Assembly: GCF_018342065.1 (NCBI RefSeq)
Contig: NZ_JAFDOE010000001.1
Span: 1 to 64,000 of the forward strand
Length of the DNA: 64,000 nucleotides
Origin: Citrobacter sp. FP75
Lineage (GTDB): Bacteria > Pseudomonadota > Gammaproteobacteria > Enterobacterales > Enterobacteriaceae
Reading direction: 5' to 3'
The position numbers were made by a program, and so were the translations under genes. Position 1 is the stretch's first letter, and every line of letters starts with the position of its first letter. A model generated the notes under the pieces. That model had not been told where the DNA came from and did not search any database. It saw only the letters and a program-made list of their open reading frames with translations. Positions 6,854 through 18,907 of this stretch are shown here, one piece after another.

Positions 6854-8518
6854 ATGACAACGATAAACCCGGATATCCAACCCGCTGTGCAGCACACCGC
6901 GCAGGTAGCGATTGCCGGTGCCGGTCCGGTAGGGCTGATGATGGCGAACTATCTTGGCCAGATGGGCATTGAGGTACTGGTGGTGGAAAAGCTCGATACG
7001 CTGATCGACTATCCCCGCGCCATCGGTATTGACGATGAAGCGCTGCGTACCATGCAGTCCGTCGGTTTGGTCGAGAATGTGCTGCCGCACACCACGCCGT
7101 GGCACGCGATGCGCTTTCTCACCCCGAAAGGTCGCTGCTTTGCCGATATCCAGCCGATGACCGATGAATTTGGCTGGTCGCGCCGCAACGCGTTTATTCA
7201 GCCGCAGGTGGATGCGGTGATGCTGGAAGGGCTGTCGCGTTTTCCCAACGTGCGCTGCCTGTTCTCACGTGAACTGGAGGCGTTCAGTCAGAAGGATGGC
7301 GAAGTGACGCTGAATCTGAAAGCGCCGGACGGTCAGCGTGAAACGGTGAAAGCTCAGTGGCTGGTGGCCTGCGACGGCGGTGGTAGCAACGTCAGGCGTT
7401 CGCTGAATGTGCCGTTCGAAGGCAAAACCGCGCCGAATCAGTGGATTGTGGTGGATATCGCCAACGATCCGCTCAGCACGCCGCATGTGTATCTGTGCTG
7501 CGATCCGGTGCGTCCGTATGTCTCCGCCGCGCTGCCGCATGCGGTGCGCCGGTTTGAATTTATGGTGATGCCGGGAGAAACCGAAGCGCAGCTCAGCGAG
7601 CCACAAAATATGCGCCAGTTGCTGAGCAAAGTGCTGCCGAACCCGGACAACGTCGAGCTGATCCGCCAGCGCGTGTATACCCATAACGCTCGTCTGGCCG
7701 AACGTTTTCGCATTGACCGCGTGCTGTTGGCTGGCGACGCGGCGCACATTATGCCGGTCTGGCAGGGGCAGGGGTACAACAGCGGCATGCGCGATGCCTT
7801 CAACCTGGCGTGGAAACTGGCGCTGGTGATAAAGGGTAAAGCCTGTGACGCGCTGCTGGATACCTACCAGCAGGAACGCCGCGACCACGCCAAAGCGATG
7901 ATCGATCTCTCCGTGACCGCAGGCAACGTACTTGCGCCGCCGAAGCGCTGGCACGGCGCGGTGCGCGACGGGGTTTCCTGGCTGCTGAACTATATTCCGC
8001 CGGTCAAACGCTACTTCCTTGAAATGCGCTTTAAGCCGATGCCGCAGTACCACGCCGGGGCGCTGGTGCGTGAAGGCGACGCGAAAAGCTCACCGGTCGG
8101 CAAGATGTTTATCCAGCCGAAAGTGACGCTGGAAACGGGCGACGTGACGCTGCTCGACAACGTCATCGGACCGAATTTTGCGGTGATCGGCTGGGGCTGT
8201 AATCCTCTGTGGGGCATGAGCGAGACGCAAATCCAGCAGTGGCGTGCGCTTGGCACGCGGTTTATCCAGGTGGTACCGGACACGCAAATAAGCACCGATC
8301 AGGATAACCACGACGGCGTGACCCGCATCGGCGATACGCAAAACCGTCTGCGCGCGTGGTTTGCCCAACACAACGCTTCGCTGGTGGTGATGCGTCCGGA
8401 CCGCTTTGTGGCCGCCATCGCCATTCCGCAAACTCTGGGCAGCACCCTGAATAAACTGGCGTCGGTGATGACGCTCACCCGCGCAAATGCCGATATTCCC
8501 GTTGAAAAGGTCGCCTGA
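6854..8518 (+). CDS. mhpA: 3-(3-hydroxyphenyl)propionate hydroxylase
   Basis: A 554-aa FAD- and NADH-dependent aromatic monooxygenase that hydroxylates 3-(3-hydroxyphenyl)propionate (and 3-hydroxycinnamate) to the 2,3-diol, the first step of the pathway. The FAD Rossmann motif GAGPVG is at residues 22-27. The second FAD motif with GD is at residues 294-295 ([19 protein letters not shown]). Length matches E. coli MhpA. It is the first gene of the mhp operon, and mhpB starts one base after its stop. Confidence 0.97.
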   Translation: MTTINPDIQPAVQHTAQVAIAGAGPVGLMMANYLGQMGIEVLVVEKLDTLIDYPRAIGIDDEALRTMQSVGLVENVLPHTTPWHAMRFLTPKGRCFADIQPMTDEFGWSRRNAFIQPQVDAVMLEGLSRFPNVRCLFSRELEAFSQKDGEVTLNLKAPDGQRETVKAQWLVACDGGGSNVRRSLNVPFEGKTAPNQWIVVDIANDPLSTPHVYLCCDPVRPYVSAALPHAVRRFEFMVMPGETEAQLSEPQNMRQLLSKVLPNPDNVELIRQRVYTHNARLAERFRIDRVLLAGDAAHIMPVWQGQGYNSGMRDAFNLAWKLALVIKGKACDALLDTYQQERRDHAKAMIDLSVTAGNVLAPPKRWHGAVRDGVSWLLNYIPPVKRYFLEMRFKPMPQYHAGALVREGDAKSSPVGKMFIQPKVTLETGDVTLLDNVIGPNFAVIGWGCNPLWGMSETQIQQWRALGTRFIQVVPDTQISTDQDNHDGVTRIGDTQNRLRAWFAQHNASLVVMRPDRFVAAIAIPQTLGSTLNKLASVMTLTRANADIPVEKVA

Positions 8519-8519
8519 T

Positions 8520-9464
8520 ATGCACGCTTATCTTCACTGTCTTTCTCACTCGCCGCTGGTGGGATACGTCGACCCGGCGCAGGCCGTACTCGATGAGGTT
8601 AACGGTGTGATCGCCAGCGCCCGCGCGCGTATTGCGGCGTTCGACCCTGAACTGGTGGTGCTGTTTGCCCCCGATCACTACAACGGTTTTTTCTACGACG
8701 TGATGCCGCCGTTCTGTTTAGGCGTGGGGGCCACGGCGATCGGTGATTTCGGCAGCGCGGCGGGGGAACTGCCGGTGCCGACAGATCTCGCTGAAGCTTG
8801 CGCCCACGCGGTAATGAAAAGCGGCATCGATCTGGCTGTCTCTTACAACATGCAGGTCGATCACGGCTTCGCGCAGCCGCTGGAGTTTTTGCTTGGTGGT
8901 CTGGATAAGGTGCCGGTGTTGCCGGTGTTTATCAACGGTGTCGCCACGCCGCTGCCGGGCTTTCAGCGTACCCGCATGCTCGGCGACGCGATTGGCCGTT
9001 TCGCCAGCTCGCTAAATAAGCGCGTGCTGTTTATTGGTTCCGGCGGGCTGTCGCATCAGCCGCCGGTCCCGGAGCTGTCGAAGGCCGATGCTCACATGCG
9101 CGATCGCCTGCTCGGCAGCGGCAAACAGCTACCCGAAAACGAGCGTGAACTGCGCCAGCAGCGGGTGATCAGCGCCGCCGAGAAGTTTGTGGCCGATCAA
9201 AACACGCTGCATCCGCTTAACCCTGTCTGGGATAACCGCTTTATGACTCTGCTTGAGCAGGGGCGTTTGCAGGAGTTGGATGAGGTCAGTAACGAAGAGC
9301 TGTCCGCGATGGCGGGCAAATCAACGCACGAAGTGAAAACCTGGGTCGCCGCCTTTGCCGCCATTTCTGCCTTTGGTAGCTGGCGTAGCGAAGGCCGTTA
9401 TTACCGCCCGATCCCGGAGTGGATAGCCGGATTCGGCTCCCTGAGCGCCGCCACACAGAACTGA
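8520..9464 (+). CDS. mhpB: 2,3-dihydroxyphenylpropionate 1,2-dioxygenase
   Basis: A 314-aa class III (LigB-type) extradiol ring-cleaving dioxygenase using Fe(II). It opens the ring of the MhpA product. His115 (in QVDHGFAQP) and His179 (in [10 protein letters not shown]), known as catalytic residues in E. coli MhpB, are both in place. The ATG at 8520 lies one base after the mhpA stop, indicating translational coupling, and gives exactly the E. coli length. Confidence 0.97.
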   Translation: MHAYLHCLSHSPLVGYVDPAQAVLDEVNGVIASARARIAAFDPELVVLFAPDHYNGFFYDVMPPFCLGVGATAIGDFGSAAGELPVPTDLAEACAHAVMKSGIDLAVSYNMQVDHGFAQPLEFLLGGLDKVPVLPVFINGVATPLPGFQRTRMLGDAIGRFASSLNKRVLFIGSGGLSHQPPVPELSKADAHMRDRLLGSGKQLPENERELRQQRVISAAEKFVADQNTLHPLNPVWDNRFMTLLEQGRLQELDEVSNEELSAMAGKSTHEVKTWVAAFAAISAFGSWRSEGRYYRPIPEWIAGFGSLSAATQN

Positions 9465-9492
9465 AACAGAACTGAATATGCAGGAGAACATC

Positions 9493-10359
9493 ATGACTTA
9501 CCAACCGCAAACCGAAGCCGCCACCAGCCGTTTTCTGGAGGTGCAGGAAGCAGGCGAAACCCTGCGCGTACATTTCAATGACTGTGGGCAGGGCGATGAG
9601 ACCGTCGTGCTGCTTCATGGCTCCGGTCCGGGCGCGACCGGCTGGGCGAACTTCAGCCGCAATATCGATCCGCTGGTGCAGGCCGGATACCGGGTGATCC
9701 TGCTGGATTGCCCTGGCTGGGGCAAAAGCGATGGGATCGTTAACCGCGGTTCGCGATCCGATCTCAATGCCCGCATTCTGAAAAGCGTGGTCGATCAGTT
9801 GGATATTCAGAAAATCCACCTGCTGGGCAATTCGATGGGGGGGCACAGTTCCGTGGCGTTCACCCTGAGCTGGCCGGAACGTGTGGGTAAGCTGGTGCTG
9901 ATGGGCGGCGGGACGGGCGGTATGAGCCTATTTACGCCGATGCCGACCGAAGGCATCAAGCGGCTGAATCAGCTGTATCGCGAGCCGACCATCGAGAACC
10001 TGAAGCTGATGATGGAGATCTTTGTCTTCGACACCCGCGATCTGACAGAAGCACTGTTTGAAGCGCGCCTGAATAACATGCTGTCGCGCCGCGATCATCT
10101 GGAAAACTTTGTCCAGAGCCTGGAAGCCAACCCGAAACAGTTCCCGGACTTCGGCCCGCGCCTGGGGGAAATCAAAGCCCAGACCCTGATTGTCTGGGGA
10201 CGCAACGACCGCTTCGTACCGATGGACGCCGGTCTGCGCCTGCTCTCCGGAATTGCCGGTTCTGAGCTGCACATTTATCGCGACTGCGGACACTGGGCGC
10301 AGTGGGAACATGCGGATGCCTTTAACCAGCTGGTGCTGAATTTCCTCGCACGCCCTTAA
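9493..10359 (+). CDS. mhpC: 2-hydroxy-6-oxononadienedioate hydrolase
   Basis: A 288-aa alpha/beta hydrolase that cleaves the meta-ring-fission product to succinate (or fumarate) and 2-hydroxypenta-2,4-dienoate. The nucleophile is Ser114 in GNSMGG, the oxyanion-side motif is [10 protein letters not shown], and the late His lies in [10 protein letters not shown]. The ATG at 9493 is preceded by AGGAGA and gives the E. coli length; an in-frame ATG five codons upstream has no such site. Confidence 0.97.
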   Translation: MTYQPQTEAATSRFLEVQEAGETLRVHFNDCGQGDETVVLLHGSGPGATGWANFSRNIDPLVQAGYRVILLDCPGWGKSDGIVNRGSRSDLNARILKSVVDQLDIQKIHLLGNSMGGHSSVAFTLSWPERVGKLVLMGGGTGGMSLFTPMPTEGIKRLNQLYREPTIENLKLMMEIFVFDTRDLTEALFEARLNNMLSRRDHLENFVQSLEANPKQFPDFGPRLGEIKAQTLIVWGRNDRFVPMDAGLRLLSGIAGSELHIYRDCGHWAQWEHADAFNQLVLNFLARP

Positions 10360-12121
<1,762 letters not shown>

Positions 12122-12125
<4 letters not shown>

Positions 12126-13135
12126 ACGGTAAAAAACTCTATATCTCTGACGTGACCCTGCGCGACGGTATGCACGCCATTCGTCACCAGTATTCGCTGG
12201 AAAACGTGCGCCAGATAGCTAAAGCGCTGGACGGTGCGCGGGTGGATTCCATTGAAGTGGCGCACGGCGACGGTCTACAGGGTTCCAGTTTTAACTATGG
12301 CTTTGGTGCACACAGCGACCTGGAGTGGATTGAAGCGGCGGCGGACGTGGTGAAACACGCAAAGATCGCCACGCTGCTGTTGCCGGGTATCGGCACTATT
12401 CACGACCTGAAAAATGCGTATCAGGCCGGGGCGCGCGTGGTGCGTGTGGCGACCCACTGCACCGAAGCGGACGTGTCGGCCCAGCATATTCAGTATGCGC
12501 GCGAGTTAGGTATGGACACCGTCGGCTTTCTGATGATGAGCCATATGACCACGCCGGAGAACCTCGCACAGCAGGCGAAACTGATGGAAAACTATGGCGC
12601 GACCTGTATTTATGTGGTCGATTCAGGCGGGGCGATGAACATGTCCGATATCCGTGACCGCTTCCGCGCCCTGAAAGCGGTGCTGAAGCCGGAGACGGAA
12701 ACCGGGATGCACGCCCACCACAACCTGAGCCTCGGCGTGGCGAACTCCCTTGCTGCGGTAGAAGAGGGTTGTGACCGCATCGATGCCAGCCTGGCCGGTA
12801 TGGGCGCAGGCGCGGGTAATGCGCCGCTGGAGGTGTTTATCGCCGCGGCGGATAAGCTTGGCTGGCAGCATGGCACCGATCTGTATGCGCTGATGGATGC
12901 CGCCGACGATCTGGTGCGTCCGTTACAGGACCGCCCGGTGCGGGTGGACCGCGAAACGTTGGCACTGGGCTATGCCGGGGTATATTCGAGCTTCCTGCGC
13001 CACTGTGAAGTGGCGGCGGCGCGTTATGGCCTGAGCGCGGTAGATATTCTGGTTGAACTGGGCAAACGCCGGATGGTGGGCGGCCAGGAAGATATGATCG
13101 TCGACGTGGCGCTGGATCTGCGCAACAGCAAATAA
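12122..13135 (+). CDS. mhpE: 4-hydroxy-2-oxovalerate aldolase
   Basis: A 337-aa DRE-TIM aldolase that splits 4-hydroxy-2-oxopentanoate into pyruvate and acetaldehyde. The signature [13 protein letters not shown] lies at the N-terminus, with metal-site histidines in [10 protein letters not shown] and the C-terminal domain that contacts MhpF. Length equals E. coli MhpE. It is the last enzyme gene before the transporter. Confidence 0.97.
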
Positions 13136-13204
13136 AAAATGATTATGCGGCTGGCAACGTATCAGCCGCGATTCACCTGCATCGTGACCTCAGAGGTACA
13201 TCTT

Positions 13205-14416
13205 ATGACTACCCGTACCCCCTCATCCACCCGCCTGACGTTGACCGTCGGGCTGTGTTTTTTAGTCGCCCTGATGGAAGGGCTGGATTTACAGGCCGCC
13301 GGTATCGCTGCCGTCGGTATCGCCCACGCGTTTGCACTGGATAAAATGCAGATGGGCTGGATCTTCAGCGCGGGCATTCTTGGGCTGCTGCCCGGCGCGC
13401 TGGTGGGCGGAATGTTGGCCGATCGCTATGGCCGCAAGCGCATTCTTATTGCCTCGGTGGCGCTGTTCGGCCTGTTCTCGCTGGTCACGGCGCTTTCCTG
13501 GGATTTCTCATCGCTGGTATTTGCCCGCCTGATGACCGGCGTCGGGCTGGGCGCGGCGTTGCCGAACCTGATTGCGCTGACTTCCGAGGCGGCGGGGCCA
13601 CGTTTTCGCGGTACGGCGGTGAGCCTGATGTACTGCGGCGTGCCGATTGGCGCGGCGTTAGCGGCGGCGCTCGGGTTTAGCGGTCTGGCCTCCGCCTGGC
13701 AAACCGTGTTCTGGGTCGGCGGGGTGATCCCACTGCTGTTAGTGCCGTTGCTGATGCGCTGGCTGCCGGAATCGCAGGTGTATGCCCAGCAAACGCAGGT
13801 CGCCGCCGCGCCGTTGCGCGCCCTGTTTGCGCCTGCCACCGCGACAGCCACGCTGCTGCTGTGGCTGTGCTATTTCTTCACCCTGCTGGTGGTGTATATG
13901 TTGATCAACTGGCTGCCGATGCTGTTGGTGGAGCAGGGTTTTCAGCCCTCGCAGGCGGCGGGCGTGATGTTTGCCCTGCAAATCGGCGCGGCCAGCGGGA
14001 CGTTGATCCTCGGAGCGTTGATGGACAAACTGCGCCCGGTGGTGATGTCGTTGTTGATCTACACCGGAATGCTGGCGTCATTGTTGGCGTTGGGGACGGT
14101 ATCTTCATTGAGCGGTATGCTGATGGCCGGATTTGTGGCGGGGATGTTTGCCACCGGCGGGCAAAGCGTGCTGTATGCGCTGGCGCCGCTGTTTTACAGC
14201 ACGCAGATCCGCGCGACAGGTGTGGGCACTGCCGTCGCGGTGGGGCGTTTAGGCGCGATGAGCGGCCCGCTGCTGGCGGGGAAAATGTTAGCGCTCGGCA
14301 CCGGAACGGTAGGGGTGATGGCGGCTTCTGCGCCGGGCATTTTATTGGCAGGCCTGGCGGTGTTTATTTTGATGAGCCGAAAATCGCAGATCCAGGTTCA
14401 GGCCAGCGGCTCCTGA
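13205..14416 (+). CDS. mhpT: 3-hydroxyphenylpropionate transporter MhpT (MFS)
   Basis: A 403-aa major facilitator of the aromatic acid:H+ symporter family with about 12 membrane segments. The conserved loop 2-3 motif GGMLADRYGRKR is present, and an acidic residue lies early in the first segment (LMEGLDLQAAGI). It brings 3-(3-hydroxyphenyl)propionate into the cell. The ATG at 13205 gives the E. coli length; the 22 upstream in-frame codons lack a ribosome site and are not membrane-like. Confidence 0.94.
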   Translation: MTTRTPSSTRLTLTVGLCFLVALMEGLDLQAAGIAAVGIAHAFALDKMQMGWIFSAGILGLLPGALVGGMLADRYGRKRILIASVALFGLFSLVTALSWDFSSLVFARLMTGVGLGAALPNLIALTSEAAGPRFRGTAVSLMYCGVPIGAALAAALGFSGLASAWQTVFWVGGVIPLLLVPLLMRWLPESQVYAQQTQVAAAPLRALFAPATATATLLLWLCYFFTLLVVYMLINWLPMLLVEQGFQPSQAAGVMFALQIGAASGTLILGALMDKLRPVVMSLLIYTGMLASLLALGTVSSLSGMLMAGFVAGMFATGGQSVLYALAPLFYSTQIRATGVGTAVAVGRLGAMSGPLLAGKMLALGTGTVGVMAASAPGILLAGLAVFILMSRKSQIQVQASGS

Positions 14417-14488
14417 CCGCGTGCTCATCCAGACGTATGAGAGGCGACACGCGGTTCCCACTTCCGGGTGAACGCCATCGGCTGACTT

Positions 14489-14520
14489 CGTTGCCAGAGT
14501 TGACATAAACCCTGGCAACG
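14489..14520 (+). repeat. perfect 9-bp inverted repeat before a small ORF
   Basis: CGTTGCCAG (14489-14497) pairs with CTGGCAACG (14512-14520) around a 14-base loop. There is no T-run after it. Instead it runs straight into GGAGG and an ATG at 14529, so it could be an RNA hairpin or an operator controlling the small ORF. Confidence 0.6.
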
Positions 14521-14528
14521 GAGGCGTT

Positions 14529-14618
14529 ATGAGCTGGCGACCCTTTTTGTATCTGATCATTACTCCTTACCCAATGTTAAGCGCCCGACGCGGACATCTG
14601 CGCCTGGTGCAGGGCTGA
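14529..14618 (+). CDS. putative 29-aa small protein
   Basis: ATG at 14529 with GGAGG four bases upstream and a stop at 14616-14618. The predicted peptide starts MSWRPFLYLIITPYP, a short hydrophobic stretch, followed by a basic part (LSARRGHLRLVQG). It would suit a small membrane-associated protein. I do not recognise it, and a chance ORF cannot be excluded. It sits between mhpT and mmuM just after an inverted repeat. Confidence 0.4.
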   Translation: MSWRPFLYLIITPYPMLSARRGHLRLVQG

Positions 14619-14709
14619 GGCATATCCATAATTGTGGGCGCGCGCGGCTCCCCGTCTGTACGGCTGTGTTATGGTGGCAGTTTACATCTGTGAAAACAGG
14701 AGCCAGAAC

Positions 14710-15642
14710 ATGTCGCAGAATAATCCGTTAAGCGCCATCCTCGATCAACAGGATTTCCTGCTGCTGGATGGTGCGATGGCGACGGAGCTGGAAGCGCGTG
14801 GCCGTAACTTAGCTGATAGCCTGTGGTCAGCTAAAGTGCTGGTCGAAAACCCGGAGCTTATCCGCGAAGTCCATCTTGATTACTTCCGGGCGGGAGCGCA
14901 ATGTGCGATCACCGCCAGCTATCAGGCGACACCGGCGGGTTTTGTCGCGCGCGGTCTGGATGAAGCGCAGTCGAAAGCGCTGATTGGCAAAAGCGTGGAG
15001 CTGGCGCGCAAAGCGCGTGAAGCGTATCTGGCAGAGAGCCCGCAGGCGGGCACGCTGCTGGTGGCAGGGTCCGTCGGGCCTTACGGCGCGTATCTGGCGG
15101 ATGGTTCTGAATACCGTGGTGATTACCAACGTAGCGCTGAAGAGTTTCAGGCGTTTCACCGCCCGCGCGTGGAAGCGTTGCTGGATGCAGGGGCCGATCT
15201 GTTAGCCTGTGAAACCCTGCCGAATTTTGCCGAGATTAGCGCGCTGGCTGAGCTGCTGACCGCCTATCCGCGCGCCCGCGCGTGGTTTTCGTTTACCCTG
15301 CGTGACAGCGAACACCTGAGCGATGGCACGCCGCTGCGTGACGTAGTCGCGCTGCTGGCGCGTTATCCGCAGGTGGTGGCGATTGGCATCAACTGTATTG
15401 CGCTGGAAAACACGACCGCCGCGTTGCAGCATTTACACGGCTTAACGGCGCTGCCGCTGGTGGTGTATCCGAACTCGGGCGAACACTACGATGCCGGGAG
15501 CAAAACCTGGCATCATCACGGCGAGACCTGCGCTACGCTGGCGGATTATTTACCGCAGTGGCGGGCCGCTGGAGCACGGCTGATTGGCGGGTGCTGTCGC
15601 ACCACGCCTGCGGATATTGCCGCGCTAAAAGTTCTGCGCTGA
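14710..15642 (+). CDS. mmuM: homocysteine S-methyltransferase
   Basis: A 310-aa zinc-dependent enzyme that methylates homocysteine to methionine using S-methylmethionine (or SAM). The zinc cysteines are in GINCIALEN and in the C-terminal GGCCRTTPADI. The ATG at 14710 gives the E. coli length and has an AGGAG site about 10 bases upstream. In K-12 it is the second gene of mmuPM; no permease mmuP lies next to it here. The neighbour afuC is also its neighbour in K-12. Confidence 0.95.
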   Translation: MSQNNPLSAILDQQDFLLLDGAMATELEARGRNLADSLWSAKVLVENPELIREVHLDYFRAGAQCAITASYQATPAGFVARGLDEAQSKALIGKSVELARKAREAYLAESPQAGTLLVAGSVGPYGAYLADGSEYRGDYQRSAEEFQAFHRPRVEALLDAGADLLACETLPNFAEISALAELLTAYPRARAWFSFTLRDSEHLSDGTPLRDVVALLARYPQVVAIGINCIALENTTAALQHLHGLTALPLVVYPNSGEHYDAGSKTWHHHGETCATLADYLPQWRAAGARLIGGCCRTTPADIAALKVLR

Positions 15643-15650
15643 TGTTTATT

Positions 15651-15680
15651 GCCGGATGCGGCTAACGCCTTATCCGGCCT
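15651..15680. repeat. REP element between mmuM and afuC
   Basis: GCCGGATGCGGCTAACGCC and the inverted TTATCCGGCCT form a standard enterobacterial REP palindrome. It lies between the convergent 3' ends of mmuM and afuC, where it may stabilise mRNA ends. Confidence 0.85.
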
Positions 15681-15701
15681 GGAAAACCCTCGCCAATCCC
15701 G

Positions 15702-16748
15702 TTATGCCGCGTCTGCCAGGACAAACATGCCGTACGGGTGGATTTCGAGGTAATACTGCTCGCCGACGTCCGGCTGCAGACGCGTGGCGTTGACCTGCAA
15801 TAAAATCTCCTGTCCGTGCCACTCCACCGTGACCTCATACTGCGGCCCCATATACGCCACGTGGCGGATTACGCAGCGCTGGCTCTCTTCGCCGCGATCG
15901 CTGAGCGTGATCGCTTCCGGGCGCACGCCGACCATGCCTTCGCCTTGCGTGCCAAAGTGCGGCGGGCGCGGCAGATGATAGCCGTAGATATCAACGTATC
16001 TGTCGCTGAAGGTGGCCGGGAACAGGTTGGCATCGCCCATAAAGCTCGCCATAAAGCGCGAAGCGGGCTGGCGATACAGATCCTGCGGCGAGCCGATCTG
16101 CATGATGTGTCCTTTGTTCATCACCAGCACGGTATCGGATACCGCAAAGGCTTCGCTCTGATCGTGGGTCACGTACAGCGAGGTGATATCAAACTGCTTT
16201 TGCAACTCACGGATCTTGTCGCGCATGCTGCGCCTGAGGTTGGCGTCGAGGTTGCTCAGCGGTTCATCAAACAGCAGCACTTTCGGTTTGAGGATCAGCG
16301 CACGGGCCAGCGCCACGCGCTGCTGCTGCCCGCCGGAGATCTGATCGACATAGCGGTCTTCAAAGCCTTCCAGATCCACCATCGCCAGCGCTTCTTTTAC
16401 GCGCGTTTTCAGCTCACTACGCGACACGCCGAGCATCTTCAGGCCGTAACCGACGTTTTCGCCCAGCGACATATGCGGGAACAGGGCATACGATTGAAAC
16501 ACCATGCAGATATCGCGCTGCTGAATTGAGCGATGGGTGACGTCTTCGCCATCAATATAAATTTGTCCTTCGCTCGGTTTTTCCAGCCCGGCGACCAGAC
16601 GCAAAATGGTGGTTTTGCCGCAGCCGGATGGGCCGAGCAGCGTCACCATTTGCCCCTGTGGAATGGTGAGATTGATATTGTCGATAACCGTGTTGCTGCC
16701 AAAACGTTTGGTGACGTTGCGCAGTTCAACGAAATTTTTCTGAGTCAT
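15702..16748 (-). CDS. afuC: sugar-phosphate ABC transporter ATPase AfuC
   Basis: A 348-aa ABC ATPase. Walker A GPSGCGKT is at residues 39-46, signature SGGQQ at 137-141, Walker B VLLFDE at 156-161 and the switch His at 194. A C-terminal TOBE-like regulatory domain follows. By family it looks like FbpC (iron), but it is encoded with afuA and afuB. AfuABC of Citrobacter rodentium and Actinobacillus has been shown to import sugar phosphates. The ATG at 16748 has a GGAG site; an alternative ATG four codons upstream overlaps the afuB stop. It is the last gene of the operon. Confidence 0.88.
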   Translation of the reverse strand: MTQKNFVELRNVTKRFGSNTVIDNINLTIPQGQMVTLLGPSGCGKTTILRLVAGLEKPSEGQIYIDGEDVTHRSIQQRDICMVFQSYALFPHMSLGENVGYGLKMLGVSRSELKTRVKEALAMVDLEGFEDRYVDQISGGQQQRVALARALILKPKVLLFDEPLSNLDANLRRSMRDKIRELQKQFDITSLYVTHDQSEAFAVSDTVLVMNKGHIMQIGSPQDLYRQPASRFMASFMGDANLFPATFSDRYVDIYGYHLPRPPHFGTQGEGMVGVRPEAITLSDRGEESQRCVIRHVAYMGPQYEVTVEWHGQEILLQVNATRLQPDVGEQYYLEIHPYGMFVLADAA

Positions 16749-16759
16749 AATGCGCTCCA

Positions 16760-18838
16760 TTACGCCGGGTTTTTGGCTTTTGAACGGGAGGTTCGTGATT
16801 CACCGATCAGCCAGTCAAAGATGAAAATAATCGCCAGCATCACCACGATCAGAATCGACCCGTAGGCAATCGCCACGCCGTATTCGCCGTCTTCCACACG
16901 GTTCAGAATGTAGGCGGTCGCCACGCGGGTGTCTGGCGTGACGAGGAACACAATGGCGCTGACGGTGGTAATGGCGCGTACAAAGCTGTAGATCAGCGCC
17001 GAGAGGATTGCCGGGCGCAGCAGCGGCAGCAGGATGTGCGTAATGGTACGCAGGGAACCGGCGCGCAGGCTGAGCGAGGCTTCATCCAGCGATTTATCGA
17101 TCTGACCGAGCCCTGCGATCCCCGCGCGAATGCCCACCGGGACGTTACGCATCACCATTGAGATAATCACGATGGCGGCGGTTCCGGTGAGGTACACCGG
17201 GGCGCTGTTAAAGGCGAGAATATAGGAGACACCCGCCACGGTGCCGGGGACGGCAAAGCACAGCATGGTGGTGAATTCGATGGTCTTTTTGCCTTTAAAC
17301 TGCTGGCGCACCACGACCCAGGCGATCAGCAGGCCGAAGATAGCGGTGATCGGTGCGGCGATACCGGCGTAGAGCAGGGTGTCGAGTAGTGAAGGCCATG
17401 CGCCGTCGCTCATCCCCTGACCAAACAGTTTGGTAAAGTTGGCCAGCGTCAGGGTGTAGTCCACGCCCCAGTTAACGGTGAAACTGCCGTAGAAAATGCT
17501 GCCGTACAGCAGGGCGTTAAAGGCAATCCACACCGCCAGCAGCGCGACCACGCTCCACACCAGCGTCACCGGCAGCGGCTGCACGTCACCACGGTAGGAT
17601 TTACCGGAAACGGTGACATAGGAGCGTTTACCAATCCACATGTACTGCACGCAGAACACCAGCAGGGAGAACAGCAACAGGAACGCGCCCAGCGTACTGG
17701 CGGCCTGGTAGTCGAGCTGTGAACCGGTGATGTAGAAGTAGATTTGCGTCGCCAGCACGTCGAAGTTTCCGCCGAGCACCAGCGGGTTACTAAAGTCAGC
17801 CAGCGATTGCACAACTACGATCAGGAAAGCGTTAGCCAGCGCCGGTTTCAGCAACGGGACAAACACGCCGTTAAAGGTCTGCCAGCGGCTGGCGCGCAGG
17901 GTATATGACGCTTCTTCCAGCGACGGATGAATGGTCTTAATAGCCCCGTCCAGGATCATAAACGCCATCGGGGTGAAGGCCAGCACCTGTGCCAGCCAGA
18001 TGCCGGTAAACCCGTACAGCCAGTTGGTGTTGGTTAAACCAAACCACTCGACCATTAATTCGGTGATATAGCCGGAGCGACCCATCATTAAGGTGACGCC
18101 AAGGCCGACGACAAACGGTGGGGTGACGATCGGCAGTATTGAGAAAATTCGGCCAATGATGGCGCTACGTCTGGCGATACGGGTGGTGTAAATTGCCAGC
18201 ACCAGGCCGAAGAAGGTACAGCCGACGCCGACCGCAATTGACAGCATAATCGAGTTGAGGATCACCTGAATGATATGCGCCTGCGACAGCACATTCATAA
18301 ACGCCAGCGGGGCAAATTCTCCGGCGTCGTTGGTGAACATCGGAATGAAAATAGCGATACTCGGCCAGACGATAAAAATACCGATCAGCGCGACAATCGC
18401 GGTGAGCGAGCCGATGACGAAACGGTCGCCGCCCAGCCATTCCAGGCGGGTGAGCGCCAGGGTCATTATCGCGCCAAGTGCGACAAACAGTACGATGGTG
18501 GCATAGCCTAAGCCGCGCCCTTCAATTGTGGCGCTGGCGACGATGAACGCCATACAGAAAAACGCCCAGCCCGCGTCGAGATAATGGCGGCTGCGCTGTT
18601 CGCGTTTAGCTTCATGGAAGGGGCGAACCAGCAGCAGGCTCGGCAGCAGATACCACAGCCAGCTGATATTGAAATGTGACCAGCTGTAGGCGGCGAGTAT
18701 TTCGTCGCGCGTGGACTCCAGCAGCCCGTAGTCCAGGCTCCAGCTTGGCAGTAAGGCAAACGCCAGCCAGCCGAACAAAACCCAAAGGAATATCGCATCC
18801 CGTTTTTTCACAGGATGGAGTGCAAGTGTGTGTGACAT
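16760..18838 (-). CDS. afuB: sugar-phosphate ABC transporter permease AfuB (fused two-domain)
   Basis: A 692-aa inner-membrane permease with two permease halves in one chain and about 14 hydrophobic segments. EAA-type cytoplasmic loops that contact the ATPase occur in both halves ([15 protein letters not shown] and [15 protein letters not shown]). The architecture is that of the FbpB/AfuB family. It is preceded by a REP hairpin after afuA, and its stop overlaps the start region of afuC. In E. coli K-12 only a truncated afuB remains next to mmuM, so this copy is the intact form. Confidence 0.88.
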   Translation of the reverse strand: MSHTLALHPVKKRDAIFLWVLFGWLAFALLPSWSLDYGLLESTRDEILAAYSWSHFNISWLWYLLPSLLLVRPFHEAKREQRSRHYLDAGWAFFCMAFIVASATIEGRGLGYATIVLFVALGAIMTLALTRLEWLGGDRFVIGSLTAIVALIGIFIVWPSIAIFIPMFTNDAGEFAPLAFMNVLSQAHIIQVILNSIMLSIAVGVGCTFFGLVLAIYTTRIARRSAIIGRIFSILPIVTPPFVVGLGVTLMMGRSGYITELMVEWFGLTNTNWLYGFTGIWLAQVLAFTPMAFMILDGAIKTIHPSLEEASYTLRASRWQTFNGVFVPLLKPALANAFLIVVVQSLADFSNPLVLGGNFDVLATQIYFYITGSQLDYQAASTLGAFLLLFSLLVFCVQYMWIGKRSYVTVSGKSYRGDVQPLPVTLVWSVVALLAVWIAFNALLYGSIFYGSFTVNWGVDYTLTLANFTKLFGQGMSDGAWPSLLDTLLYAGIAAPITAIFGLLIAWVVVRQQFKGKKTIEFTTMLCFAVPGTVAGVSYILAFNSAPVYLTGTAAIVIISMVMRNVPVGIRAGIAGLGQIDKSLDEASLSLRAGSLRTITHILLPLLRPAILSALIYSFVRAITTVSAIVFLVTPDTRVATAYILNRVEDGEYGVAIAYGSILIVVMLAIIFIFDWLIGESRTSRSKAKNPA

Positions 18839-18857
18839 AGCGGTTCCGGTATTCCAG

Positions 18858-18887
18858 GCCGGGTGCGGTAATTATGCCACACCCGGC
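18858..18887. repeat. REP-like hairpin between afuA and afuB
   Basis: GCCGGGTG (18858-18865) pairs with CACCCGGC (18880-18887). It sits in the 69-bp gap after the binding-protein gene. In malE-malF type operons such a hairpin protects the upstream mRNA, so the binding protein is made in excess over the permease. Confidence 0.7.
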
Positions 18888-18907
18888 AAATGATCGCCGA
18901 TGTAGGC

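Noticed and set aside
7265-8053. 262-codon open frame on the minus strand inside mhpA
   Set aside because: Antisense shadow rich in His and Arg; mhpA is intact and well conserved here.
13861-14508. 215-codon open frame on the plus strand overlapping the end of mhpT
   Set aside because: It is a shifted frame of the GC-rich mhpT gene; mhpT matches its family to the last residue.
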